Assembly (NCBI GenBank): GCA_014621425.1
Contig: JAANBB010000677.1
Location: forward strand, 1-16,199
Length of the DNA stretch: 16,199 bases
Reading direction: 5' to 3'
Source: Cylindrodendrum hubeiense
Taxonomy: Eukaryota > Ascomycota > Sordariomycetes > Hypocreales > Nectriaceae
The stretch's first letter is position 1. Each line of letters starts with the position of its first letter. Both the position numbers and the translations under genes were made by a program. A model generated the notes under the pieces. That model was not told the origin of the DNA. It worked only from the letters and a program-made list of their open reading frames with translations, and did not search any database. Shown piece by piece: positions 8,419 to 16,199 of this stretch.

Positions 8419-9513
8419 GGTGATGTTTTTCGGGAAACGACGAGTGGTGGGGGATGGGTCGGTACGTCGGTCGGTCGTCGGTCGTCTGTCGTGGGTGCGG
8501 TCTGGAGGGGCTGCGGACTTAATGTGGCCCTAGATATGCAAGCTGTGTGTCCGAAAGTCGGGGGGCGGATGCGGACCGGGAGAGGAACGGGCAATACGGC
8601 CTCTTTGACTCGAGGGGGGTCGTGAGGGAGGACTTGGGCACCAAGGATTGCGAGGGTCGTCGGGTGTGTGCCTGACGACCAGATTCGATTTGTGCTGGGT
8701 TAAAGACTCGGGCCTTGGTGGAGAGAGGTTGTGAAAATTCGAGCCCCACCACCACCATGACGCTGCCACTGGGGGTAAAAGTTGGAACGGGGCGAAGGGT
8801 TTGGCGTTGGGCACTGTGTGCACTGTGCCAGCATGTAGATGACCAACTTCACAAGTTCAGGGTTATGACTGCATGTCCTGTGTGCCCCACCTGGGAGGGA
8901 TTGCAAGGGACGCACGCCTAAAACTGGTTGGCGGACTGTTGGTGAACAGGCAGCACTCCGTCAACTTGACCAAAATCCCAGTCCCCCGACTGTCCCAAGG
9001 AAGGAAGCTCAGGTAGTACAGTTTATGATTCATCATGGTGACTCACACGCACAGCCAACTCTCTTCTCCGCCCTCACTCCATCATTGTTCATGAGTCTTG
9101 CAATAATGAAGTGGTAAGCCCAAGCTCAGGCCTGCATCCTGGAGGTGTCAGATACAACGCAAAACAGTGTGGCTGACAGCCGCAGTGACCTTGGAAACAA
9201 AGGCGAGGAGGGGCAAATACGCGACCTCGCACTGTACACGTTGCCCCTCTAAGATCCATAATACTCATTAACTCTCCACTGTAAGTAAGCCAGTGCACCC
9301 GCCAACTCACTGCTCGCCTAGGCCTCTGTCATGCTGGGTTGTTTGCATTAAGTTACAGCGTACAACGAACTGCCTGGACAACAAGCACGCCAAACATGAG
9401 GGGCGTGCAGCACGCTGTGCGTGTCATGTTTTCCTCGTCACCTCTCTCTCAACCCTTGAAGCTACCTGTCAGGGTTGCTTCCAGCCTCTCATGAACATCT
9501 CTCCCACTTTACC
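8419..9513. promoter_or_regulatory. Divergent SUP35/YRB30 intergenic promoter region
   Basis: These 1,095 bp separate the two start codons. The SUP35 side (minus strand, 8419-8620) is C/T-rich, as expected of a fungal leader, and carries a GTCGGT/CGTCGGTC repeat at about 8455-8490. The nearest upstream ATG on the SUP35 strand is at 8758 and opens a 79-codon frame that ends at 8519. The YRB30 side holds two overlapping uORFs (annotated separately) and a GTAAGT donor match at 9281 that might mark a 5'-UTR intron. No tRNA or other RNA gene was seen. Confidence 0.6.
9396..9494 (+). promoter_or_regulatory. Upstream ORF 1 of YRB30 (32 codons)
   Basis: The frame runs from ATG 9396 to TGA 9492-9494, just upstream of YRB30. 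Its stop overlaps the start of the next uORF as ATGA (9491-9494). Whether the mRNA includes it is unknown: a possible 5'-UTR intron from the GTAAGT at 9281 could remove it. Confidence 0.3.
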
Positions 9514-9553
9514 ATGGATGAATTTCTGGCTACCGTCGGCGTGCAGGCCATGA
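9491..9553 (+). promoter_or_regulatory. Upstream ORF 2 overlapping the YRB30 start (20 codons)
   Basis: The ATG at 9491 is in a weak context (C at -3), out of frame with YRB30, and terminates at TGA 9551-9553, 37 bases after the main ATG at 9514. If transcribed, ribosomes using it would bypass the main start. The main ATG has a strong context (ACCATGG), which favours leaky scanning. Confidence 0.3.
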
Positions 9554-11525
9554 GATATGCCATCCGCTCCGGCATCGCCTTGACGTCCAGCTACGCTCTG
9601 GGTCAGTGTTCCCGCCTCCTCAAGTCAGTCGAGGACAAGAAGCTGCATTCCCAGCTCAAGTCTCTCCGAAAGCTCCTTGACTGTAAAATCAAGGTATTTT
9701 ATGTCCCTTCTGCAGCCAATAGTCTGCCAGGACCTCTTTACTAACCACCCACCTCGGCAGATCATCTCCCCAGCCATAGATCTAATCGAGTTCAAGTGTG
9801 TGATCCCACACCCTCAACTTGATGGTTTTGCCAGGTTAGACAGCTAACACTCATGCATCAAGGTCCGGAAGAGGCAACGTTTTCCTCGAGTCCGCTGTGC
9901 CCCTTGCCAAGTCGCTTCATAAGGAGATCGTCTCGCTAGGACGCCGCATCGAAGCCGTCGCCATTGCTGAAGAAAAGCTAACCGACAACCATGTCGAACC
10001 CAAAACCCCACCCACTTATCATGACGACCTAGTAGCCATCGTTGCTAGCATCAAGGCTCTGCTGGACAGAATCGATCGCGAAATCCCTCTCCTGCAGTTG
10101 GCAATAACCGCCTCAGGAGAGAGTCTATCGACCTCGCTTCCCGCAGGCATCTCACCATCAAGATTGCTGCAGGCCAGCACCTTTCTCATTTTTGGCGATA
10201 CCCAGTTTGCCCAAGATCCAAGTAGGCCGGTCCAGATTGGGCCCGCATTCACCTTGTCCTTGTACATGCTGTTCTTAAGCCACGCCTCCGCTCCAAAGCC
10301 AATGGACGTCTCGAAAGTAGATGATCCAGTTGGTCATAATAGTGACCGAAAAAGCTCTCATGATAGCTCCAGGTTCGGATTAGAAGAAGGCGCTCGAAAG
10401 CCCTTGTGGCAGGAAGTTTTGCACAAGGCCCGTGTTCGGCTATGCAGAACTCGACGAGATTACGTCTTCGACAGCACAACGGGTTATCAATCAAACGCCA
10501 AAGGATCGGAGAATTTCTCGGGTTTCCCGGAGTCACCATATTCTCGCATTCCCTTTGAAGGGGGTGATGAATACGCATATCATCTGGAAATCATCGAGGA
10601 CCTCGATGATGGACGGCTCCACGATGATGACCAGGACCAAAGCCCTTACGACGAAATTGCCACTGCAGGCATCCGGGAATCCATCCCAATCCACCAGGTA
10701 TCGAAGATTTTCTATACCGACACCGGCAGAATTCTCAATATTGGCAATGCCGCCGATGGGGACCACAACCCAGTACTATTACTGAAACGTGATGTTCGAG
10801 CGGTTCCAAACTGGGACCCGGCTGGTGGGCTCGCAGAGTATCTTGAAGACGCGGAAAGTGACGACGGCAGCATCACACCCGAAACAAGCGACAAAACTGG
10901 CGGGGGTGATGAACAAGCCAATATTGATAAGCAGCTCTTCCAGGAGTCTATCGCTATACGGTCGGGGGATGCAGGCAGTATATTGCAAAACGGCCTCCGC
11001 AGGTACAAATTCCCGTCGCATCTGGACCCTGAATGGATAGCACTCGAAGTCTACGAGGAAGACGAGGAGAGCTTTGAGGCCGAGGACGATGAATCTGTGG
11101 GCTCGGGTGGGGTGGGCGAGCTTGAGGATGCTGTCCCAAAACAGGGTGCTCCGCGAGATCGGACATCGCTAGACTCCAAAGTTGTGGATCAGATCAAGAG
11201 ATTGTCTCTCCGGTCGTCGACGAGCCTAGACTCTCCGCAACCAGTCTCTCGCTTCCAGGATGCCGCTGAAACGCGAGACTTCGTAGCCCGGTCACCGTTT
11301 GGAACCATCACAACATCATTGTCCCTGATGGAGATGCTGATCCGGCTGACTAGTCTCCAAGAGTTTCAGCAGACTTCGCATCTCTCCATCCCAGACCACA
11401 TCCTAACTTTCTTCCTCGAAGAGACGTCGACCACCGGGTTAGTGGGCGAGACACAATGGAGAGTTCGCAGTGAGGCTAAGCGGCGCATGGGCTTTGATCC
11501 ATACACAGATGCCCCAACAAAGTAG
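9514..11525 (+). CDS. YRB30: RanGTP-binding protein, Yrb30 family
   Basis: Spliced CDS 9514-9693, 9761-9795 and 9863-11525, giving 625 aa (yeast Yrb30 is about 440). The first 90 residues match the Yrb30/Ran-binding family (Pfam PF05508) as I remember it: MDEFLA start, YAIRSGIALTSSYAL, then IISPAIDLIEF and GRGNVFLE, which come together only after splicing. In yeast the family binds Ran-GTP and affects GTP hydrolysis in nucleocytoplasmic transport. The middle is variable, with an acidic stretch around residues 467-487. A conserved-looking block (SPFGTITTSLSLMEMLIRLT to DHILTFFLEETSTTG) covers about 545-595. Intron 1 (9694-9760, GTATTT, branch ACTAAC, GGCAG) is phase 0. Intron 2 (9796-9862, GTGTGT, branch GCTAAC, CAAG) splits a Lys codon. 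The ATG at 9514 is chosen for its ACCATGG context and the family-typical start. The family call rests on memory of the yeast sequence. Confidence 0.85.
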
Positions 11526-12100
11526 AGGTCAGAGTCTCAGGCCCAGGTGATTTTATGTTAGTGGGAGCTATATCCATAATGGTCATGAAGTCCGACGGAG
11601 ATGATGGGAATTGTTGAGAAGGGATTGCCACATGGACGTTGGGGTACATGGACGTCGGGGTACATGGCGGGGGGAATGATCCTACTGTCAAAGAGATACC
11701 ATCCGGCCCCGTGAAAGTCGAGGAGGACGTTGAGTAAGGAATCCTCATAATGTTAGAGCAGCAATAGAGACATACCAAATTTTCGGGAATGGACTGAATT
11801 AGAAAGGGCGGAATACTCCAAGCAATGCACACAATTATCCATGGTAGATAACCTTGTGGGCGCTCAGAAGTGGCTGTGAGACATACATCCTAAATAGGTA
11901 GGTAGACCAATTGGGTAAGGAGCTACCCTACGTCACCAGCGCCATAGCTCGAACTCTCCGACGGGGGTTTCAGACTTGACACCAACAACACCTCAAAAGC
12001 CAACTCCAAGAAGCCAGATCCCAATTATTTAAGATGGATAGTTCTAGCTAAGAACCAAAACCTCTTCATGAATTGAGTACCTGAGACTCGGCTGTTCAAC
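11526..12100. promoter_or_regulatory. YRB30 3' region and methyltransferase-gene promoter
   Basis: These 575 bp lie between two plus-strand genes. They contain a 16-bp tandem repeat (11631-11670), a TAGGTAGGTAG run near 11896, and two very short uORFs ahead of the next gene: ATG 12034 to TAA 12051 (5 codons) and ATG 12068 to TGA 12076 (2 codons). A minus-strand frame here overlaps the YRB30 end but has no domain. No AATAAA was seen right after YRB30. Confidence 0.5.
11631..11670. repeat. 16-bp tandem repeat CATGGACGTYGGGGTA
   Basis: Two copies differing by one base (11631-11646 and 11647-11662) are followed by a partial third beginning CATGG. They lie about 100 bp downstream of the YRB30 stop, probably in its 3' UTR. 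Confidence 0.85.
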
Positions 12101-13103
12101 ATGGCGCCCTGGATCCCGCGGATGCATCTCTTTGAGATTGATGATCAGCCCTGGTAGGTGCACCATACGGTCCCCCCATCTTCATCTTCCCCATCCTCTT
12201 CTCCATCTCTAGATCTTACCAACTCCTCCCTCAAGCATTGCTATTCCCAACTCTGTGACTGAGGATACGACTAAACAATCCAAACACTCTAGGTTTCCCG
12301 ACTTCCTCCGCGCCCTCGTCCAAGATGCCCTCACTCACGTGTGGAAGACGCGGATGCCCCTCCAGGTCCTCGCCCCCGCCCACCACGCTGCCGACGTCCT
12401 GATCCGCCAGTTCGGCGACACCCTTTCCGAATATACCATTATCGATTTCTGCGCCGGCGGCGGCGGGCCCACGCCCTTCATCGAGCGCAACATCAATGGC
12501 CACTTGCGCTCTCGTGGGGCGGCCCCTGTCCGCTTCGTCCTCACCGATCTGCACCCCAACATCCACTCCTGGGACAAGATTGCTCGCAAGAACCCGCTCA
12601 TAACGTATGAGCGTGAGGGTGTTGATGCGAGTGCGGCACCAGAGCACCTTGTGCACAGGGACGACGGAAAGAAGACGCTGCGCCTGTTCAATCTCGCGTT
12701 CCACCACTTTGATGACCCGCTGGCCACGGCCATCCTGCGCGACACGGTCGAGACGAGCCAGGGCTTCGTCATATTCGAGCTGCAGGACCGCAGCCTCGCG
12801 AGCGCCATGTCGAACCTGATCCTGGGCATTGGCGTCATCCTAGCCGCGCCACTGTACGCCTGGAAGTGGCGGTCTCTGGCCACGCTTATCTTCTGCTGGC
12901 TGATTCCGATCCTGCCGTTCGTCATCGTCTTTGACGGCTACATATCCTCGCTGCGGACTCGGACGCCTGAGGAAGTTGAGGCGCTACTGCGAAGCTGTGG
13001 AGCGGACACAAGCGAGTGGGAGATGAGTAGCGGCGATGAAAGGCATCTGTGGCCTTGCGGGTATCTCAGTTGGATCGTCTGCAAGCCTGTATCAAGAACC
13101 TGA
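12101..13103 (+). CDS. SAM-dependent methyltransferase-like protein with two C-terminal membrane segments
   Basis: Spliced CDS 12101-12153 and 12293-13103, giving 287 aa. Residues 67-76 (IIDFCAGGGG) look like the glycine-rich SAM-binding motif I of class I methyltransferases. LTDLHPN (101-107) supplies the acidic residue after strand 2, and AFHHFDD (153-159) resembles the post-motif segment. Residues about 190-208 and 212-231 are two hydrophobic segments, followed by FDGYISSLRTRTPEEV (231-246). That C-terminal motif also occurs in bacterial class I methyltransferases that I recall, as a W/FDG...S.LRTY version. The 139-bp intron (GTAGGT, branch GACTAAAC, CTCTAG) splits Trp18. Without splicing the frame would hit TAG right after that codon. 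The substrate is unknown and anchoring to a membrane is inferred. The gene converges on the JmjC gene. Confidence 0.8.
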
Positions 13104-13131
13104 GGGCATCGTAGGGTACATGTCTGGGTGA

Positions 13132-13137
13132 AATAAA
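13132..13137 (+). terminator. AATAAA poly(A) signal for the methyltransferase gene
   Basis: A canonical AATAAA lies 29 bases after the stop codon at 13103, inside the 131-bp gap between the convergent stop codons. Position and match fit a 3'-end processing signal. Confidence 0.55.
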
Positions 13138-13234
13138 TACAAATATGAATTACATGGCTACCGTGGAGAGGAACCAAATCAATTGGCACCATATCCTTGA
13201 CAGCATGCGTGGATCAGGGTATCAGCGAGGAATA

Positions 13235-14272
13235 TTATCGGAACCACCAGTTGACGGACCCATTCAGGTGTCCTTGAGAGCCTTTACTCTTGACGGAATG
13301 CCACCATCCGTTGGGGATGAACAGGGAATCTCCAGGCCCCAGCTCGGCCTCGTATAACTGTTCCGGCAGAGGGTCCTGCTGCCAGATGGCATCATGCAAA
13401 ACCTCCCGCTCCTTGCCCTCCATCATTTCCACTGTCCTGATGCGACTGTTGCCTTGCTGACGGATGCGCCTCTGCACCTCAAAGAACAGTCGGTCACCGG
13501 GGGCTGGGGGCATGAGCCGAATGAGCTTTGTGTTGCATAGCTGACAGAATAGGTTGGGGTTTGGGTCCCGGTGGAGCGGCGTGTACGTTGGCTCTGTACC
13601 AAGCCAGATGCTGGAACTATAGACGTCGCCCTTTCCAGCGCGCTGAACGAGTTCCGGAGTCGGGAGGTCATCTTGTAGCGCGGCGGGGAGTTCCGTGAGG
13701 GAGGACTGTGCGATGTAGAGCTCCACGGGCTCGAGCTGTGAGCGGGGCTGTGAGTGGTTGAACTCGAGGGCCTTAATGAGAAGTCGAAGTGGTGCAAAGA
13801 GCTGGAAGAAGGTTTGCGAACCCAAATCTGCTATAGACGGCTCAAGGATGCTGGCGAGGAGTCGGTCTGCGGGCTCTTTGCTGGAGAGGAGCCAGTTACG
13901 AAAGGCAACCAGGGCTTCCTGATTCTCGAGTGACGGCGTGACAAGTTCGTAAGGGAACGGCCATTCCTGGAACCGATTCATGTACGGTGCAAGAGTCCAC
14001 GGAGCTCCAGCCTCGGTTGAGCTGCTGATGCCATCTTGGTGGAACCACTTGGTCGCCGCGGGCAGGAGGTTTGCTGACGTGCCGGCAACTCGTGCAAAGA
14101 GAAATGGGCGCTGGGGACCTAGAGCTTGATCCCGGAAGGTTTGGATATCTGAGAGCCCGGGGTGAGATGGGGCCAAGGGAATAGGCCGGGTGGTGAGCTG
14201 GCGACGGGTGGTTTTATGAAGTTGGCGGATCCACGGCCGCGGTTGGGTGGTGAAGCAGAGACTCTTGTGCAT
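13235..14272 (-). CDS. JmjC/cupin-like Fe(II)/2-oxoglutarate-dependent oxygenase-like protein
   Basis: Single exon, 345 aa. The iron site of the JmjC/cupin_8 fold is visible: LHRD supplies H234 and D236, and GWWHSV supplies H325, while K249 in NTKLIRLMPP is a candidate 2-oxoglutarate anchor. The segment GDSLFIPNGWWHSV is very typical of FIH/JMJD-like hydroxylases, and the protein ends in SVNWWFR, as such domains often do. The N-terminus is rich in Arg, Lys, Thr and Gln with almost no acidic residues over the first 40 positions, compatible with a mitochondrial presequence (inference). ATG 14272 is the first ATG in the frame. The frame is open further upstream to about 14464 without an ATG, and that part, with (GTTTT)4, looks like 5' UTR. 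The substrate is unknown, whether protein hydroxylation, demethylation or other. CKB1 is divergent. Confidence 0.85.
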   Translation of the reverse strand: MHKSLCFTTQPRPWIRQLHKTTRRQLTTRPIPLAPSHPGLSDIQTFRDQALGPQRPFLFARVAGTSANLLPAATKWFHQDGISSSTEAGAPWTLAPYMNRFQEWPFPYELVTPSLENQEALVAFRNWLLSSKEPADRLLASILEPSIADLGSQTFFQLFAPLRLLIKALEFNHSQPRSQLEPVELYIAQSSLTELPAALQDDLPTPELVQRAGKGDVYSSSIWLGTEPTYTPLHRDPNPNLFCQLCNTKLIRLMPPAPGDRLFFEVQRRIRQQGNSRIRTVEMMEGKEREVLHDAIWQQDPLPEQLYEAELGPGDSLFIPNGWWHSVKSKGSQGHLNGSVNWWFR

Positions 14273-14303
14273 GGCCTTTGTGTTAGACGAGGTGTATGCG
14301 AGC

Positions 14304-14333
14304 AAAATCCAAAACAAAACAAAACAAAACAAC
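14304..14333. repeat. (AAAAC)n microsatellite
   Basis: Four or more tandem AAAAC units are present. On the minus strand this is a GTTTT run 32-61 bases upstream of the JmjC start codon, probably in its 5' leader. Confidence 0.9.
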
Positions 14334-14544
14334 AGGGAAACCGCAGAAGGCGAGTGTGTCTTGTTTACATTGCCTGGTTGGTGTTTCCGTTTTTCGACGA
14401 GACGGAATACTCGGATTATTGCCTCGTGATGTTGGCTCAAGGTAATTAATCTGTAGGTACACACACAGGCTCACACAGGCACGTCAGTGAGTGGTTGAGT
14501 GGTTGAGTGGGTACCTACCTAAGAGTACCTGTCAGTGAGGGTGA

Positions 14545-14805
14545 ATGAGTCGGATATCGGGAAAACCATGGCGCCGAAAGCGCGCACACACACGGCAGGT
14601 ACGGACCCACTGGCAGTCCCGGGCAAACCACCAGGCGGTCGACCCTCTTCTCGCCAGTCCAGTCCAGTCGACGGTCGACGGTCGACGGCCCACCAAAGGT
14701 TATCAAATCCCCGTCGCTCATCGCTCGCCCAACAACAGCCGTATTCACCCTTCACAATCCCTCTCCCCCCTGCGCCGCGCAACGCCGACGATGCGAGCGC
14801 TTTGA
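14545..14805 (+). promoter_or_regulatory. Upstream ORF of CKB1 (86 codons)
   Basis: The frame runs from ATG 14545 to TGA 14803-14805 and overlaps, in another frame, the start of the in-frame extension ATG at 14568. A further ATG at 14791 in the same frame gives only MRAL. It matters only if the CKB1 transcript starts upstream of 14545, which the sequence cannot show. Confidence 0.2.
14667..14689. repeat. GTCGACG tandem repeat
   Basis: Three tandem GTCGACG heptamers (each containing the palindrome GTCGAC) are preceded by a CCAGT repeat at about 14656-14668. Confidence 0.85.
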
Positions 14806-15074
14806 GCCGACTCTACCGCATTGTCCATCGCCGTCGCTATCCCATCGCCGGCCCTGTCGCCCACGCCACAGCGTCCACTCGCGCTCTTATCCGCCTGGCT
14901 TCATCACCCCGCCTTGGTTGGCCCTTGACGACGCTATCGATACCGGCCTTTCATCGACAGATCCTACCACCCCCCCCGCCATCCACATACGCGCGACACC
15001 ACCCTGAACCTCGCCTCCGCGCACGCGCACACCCGCCGCCGCACCCACGCTCACGGCTCCAGGGCCTCGTTATC

Positions 15075-15104
15075 CCTCGACATTCCTCGGCATTCCTCGA
15101 CGCC
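15075..15104. repeat. 10-bp tandem repeat at the CKB1 leader end
   Basis: Three copies of a CCTCGRCATT-like unit end three bases before the CKB1 ATG. The last copy diverges to CCTCGACGCC. Confidence 0.8.
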
Positions 15105-15107
15105 GCA

Positions 15108-16194
15108 ATGTCCACCTCGTCGGGCGTGCCCGAGTCGTGGATCTCCAGCTTCTGCTCCCTGCTCGGCCACGAGTATTTTGCAGAGGTCTCAGAAGAGTTC
15201 ATCGAGGATGATTTTAACCTCACTGGCCTGCAGACCCAGGTCGCCATGTACAAGGAGGCGTTAGAGGTACGCTTGCCACTCTGAGTCGCCCCAAGCCAAT
15301 GCTGACCCCTGCGCATCACAGATGATCCTAGATGTCGAACCAGAAGACGACGAAGATGAAGACGAAGAAGAGGAGGAAGAAGACGACAACGAGTCAGGCC
15401 TCGGAGATGGCCAGGAGCGCCTGGGTAGACAAACCGGCGAACGGAGGCACCACAGTAGAATGGCCAGCGATCTCTCCGTCATCGAGTCCTCGGCCGAGAT
15501 GCTCTACGGCCTCATCCACCAGCGCTTCATCTGCTCTCGCGCCGGCATCCAACAAATGAGCGAAAAGTACGAGCTCGGCCACTTTGGCTGCTGCCCCAGA
15601 ACAAACTGCGAGCAGTCCCGCACTCTGCCCGTCGGCCTCTCCGACATCCCTGGCGAGGACACTGTCAAGCTCTTCTGCCCCTCCTGTCTAGACGTTTATG
15701 TCCCGCCCAACAGCCGGTTCCAGACCGTCGACGGCGCCTTCTTTGGTCGTACCTTTGGCGCCCTCTTCCTCTTGACCTTCCCCGAATACGACCTCTCCAA
15801 GCGTGGCATCGAGGTGCTCACTAACAACAGCACCCGTGTCCCCGACGCCGAGGGCCTCGTTAATGGCATGTACGCCAAGAACATCGCCCCTGGCCTGGGT
15901 CCCGGCCACATATACGAGCCTCGCATCTACGGCTTCCGCGTCTCAGAGCGTGCTCGATCAGGCCCCCGAATGCAGTGGCTCCGTGGCCGTCCTACCAACA
16001 TCAGCGAGCTGGACGAGGCCCGTCTCTACGCCGAACAGAACCCGGAGTCAGAGGAGGATGACGAGACCATGAACGCGAACGGCCGCGCAATGGCCCGTCG
16101 CCGCCCGCCCGGCAACGCCCGTCTGCGCCAGCGGCAGCACCAAAACGGCAGCCCTATGGCGCTGTCGACCAACGGCGCCGAGTCCGAGCTGTAG
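15108..16194 (+). CDS. CKB1: Casein kinase II regulatory subunit beta (CKB1 type)
   Basis: Spliced CDS 15108-15266 and 15322-16194, giving 343 aa (human CK2 beta 215, yeast Ckb1 278). This is the regulatory and dimerising subunit of the CK2 tetramer (two alpha, two beta) in nucleus and cytoplasm. The sequence shows the Ser-rich start and SWISSFCSLLGHEYFAEV, then an acidic tract of 14 consecutive D/E residues inside 59-75. SAEMLYGLIHQRFI (110-123) follows, and the zinc site CPRTNC...CPSC (Cys 144, 149, 172, 175) that makes the dimer interface. The DVYVPPNSRFQTVDGAFFGRTF block comes next, then a polar, Arg- and Ser-rich tail of about 100 residues that human CK2 beta lacks. The intron (15267-15321, 55 bp, GTACGC, branch GCTGAC, ACAG) is phase 0. 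In Neurospora, CK2 subunits act in the circadian clock. Identity is certain. The stop lies five bases from the window end. Confidence 0.97.
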
Positions 16195-16199
16195 TGTCG

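Larger units (their letters stand above)
14273..15107. promoter_or_regulatory. Divergent JmjC/CKB1 intergenic region
   Basis: These 835 bp lie between divergent start codons. They contain (AAAAC)n, a GAGTGGTT duplication near 14491-14508, a GGTACCTACCTA tract near 14511, two copies of GTCAGTGAG, a GTCGACG triplicate at 14667-14689, and a 10-bp triplicate (CCTCGACATT-like) at 15075-15104 right before the CKB1 ATG. From about 14690 rightward the plus strand is C-rich, as expected for the CKB1 leader. The TSS is unknown on both sides. Confidence 0.55.
14568..15107 (+). other. Stop-free in-frame upstream extension of CKB1 (180 codons)
   Basis: ATG 14568 sits in a strong context (ACCATGG) and is in frame with the CKB1 ATG at 15108, with no stop between them. 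The encoded segment is rich in Arg, Pro, Ser and Ala, with no recognisable domain. CK2 beta proteins normally start with a short Ser-rich segment ahead of SWISSFC, as the 15108 start gives. I therefore read this as 5' leader that happens to be open, with an N-terminally extended isoform as the alternative. Confidence 0.25.

Noticed and set aside
8077..8625. Plus-strand frame antisense to the SUP35 N-domain
   Set aside because: It is the Leu/Val-rich mirror of the CTG/TTG complement of Gln codons, a shadow of the SUP35 exon.
8690..8750. TTCGA-containing sites checked as tRNA B-boxes (also near 11950)
   Set aside because: The flanking bases do not form a T-arm stem and no matching A-box or acceptor stem was found, so no tRNA is called.
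8850..8872. Possible telomere-like or telomerase-RNA template motif (AGGGTTA at about 8861)
   Set aside because: Only one repeat unit is present. A template needs about one and a half units, and nothing nearby supports a telomerase RNA.
14273..14464. Upstream extension of the JmjC reading frame
   Set aside because: The frame is open but contains no ATG upstream of 14272, and the extra part runs through the (GTTTT)n microsatellite, so it is taken as 5' leader.

Overview
The window comes from a filamentous ascomycete (Pezizomycotina), most likely a Sordariomycete. The protein-coding genes carry short introns (55 to 139 bp) with GT...AG ends and CTAAC/CTGAC/CTAAA-type branch sites. Coding GC is high, the intergenic DNA is pyrimidine- or purine-biased with short-period microsatellites and GGTACCTA/ACCTACCT tracts, and the encoded proteins look like fungal versions. 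I cannot name the genus. A cluster of ambiguous bases (84-119, plus 919) points to a low-quality sequence patch at the left end.

Layout. Positions 1-6131 hold no gene that I can support. This is about 6 kb of low-complexity intergenic DNA, purine-rich on the + strand near 800-1700 and pyrimidine-rich from about 2200 to 5900, dotted with heptamer and other short tandem repeats. Five genes follow, and their exon structures were worked out by hand. (1) SUP35/eRF3 on the minus strand, 8418 to 6132, three exons, 700 aa, with a Q/N/G/Y-rich prion-like N-domain. (2) A YRB30-type RanGTP-binding protein on the plus strand, 9514-11525, three exons, 625 aa. (3) A SAM-dependent methyltransferase-like protein with two C-terminal membrane segments on the plus strand, 12101-13103, two exons, 287 aa. 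(4) A JmjC/cupin-like putative Fe(II)/2-oxoglutarate oxygenase on the minus strand, 14272 to 13235, single exon, 345 aa, with a possible mitochondrial presequence. (5) The casein kinase II regulatory (beta) subunit, CKB1 type, on the plus strand, 15108-16194, two exons, 343 aa.

Organisation. SUP35 and YRB30 diverge from a shared 1.1-kb interval. The methyltransferase and JmjC genes converge with 131 bp between their stop codons. JmjC and CKB1 diverge from an 835-bp interval. The genes are mostly housekeeping (translation termination, Ran/nuclear transport, CK2 signalling), and nothing suggests a biosynthetic cluster, a mobile element or a defence system.

I found no convincing undescribed multi-gene system. 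The points most worth a second look are post-transcriptional. Retention of SUP35 intron 1 would release a free prion-domain fragment ending exactly at the splice acceptor, and retention of intron 2 would give an alternative C-terminus. YRB30 has two uORFs joined by an ATGA stop-start overlap, the second overlapping the main start codon. CKB1 has a stop-free 180-codon in-frame upstream extension beginning at an ATG in strong context. The 6-kb gene-free interval remains unexplained.
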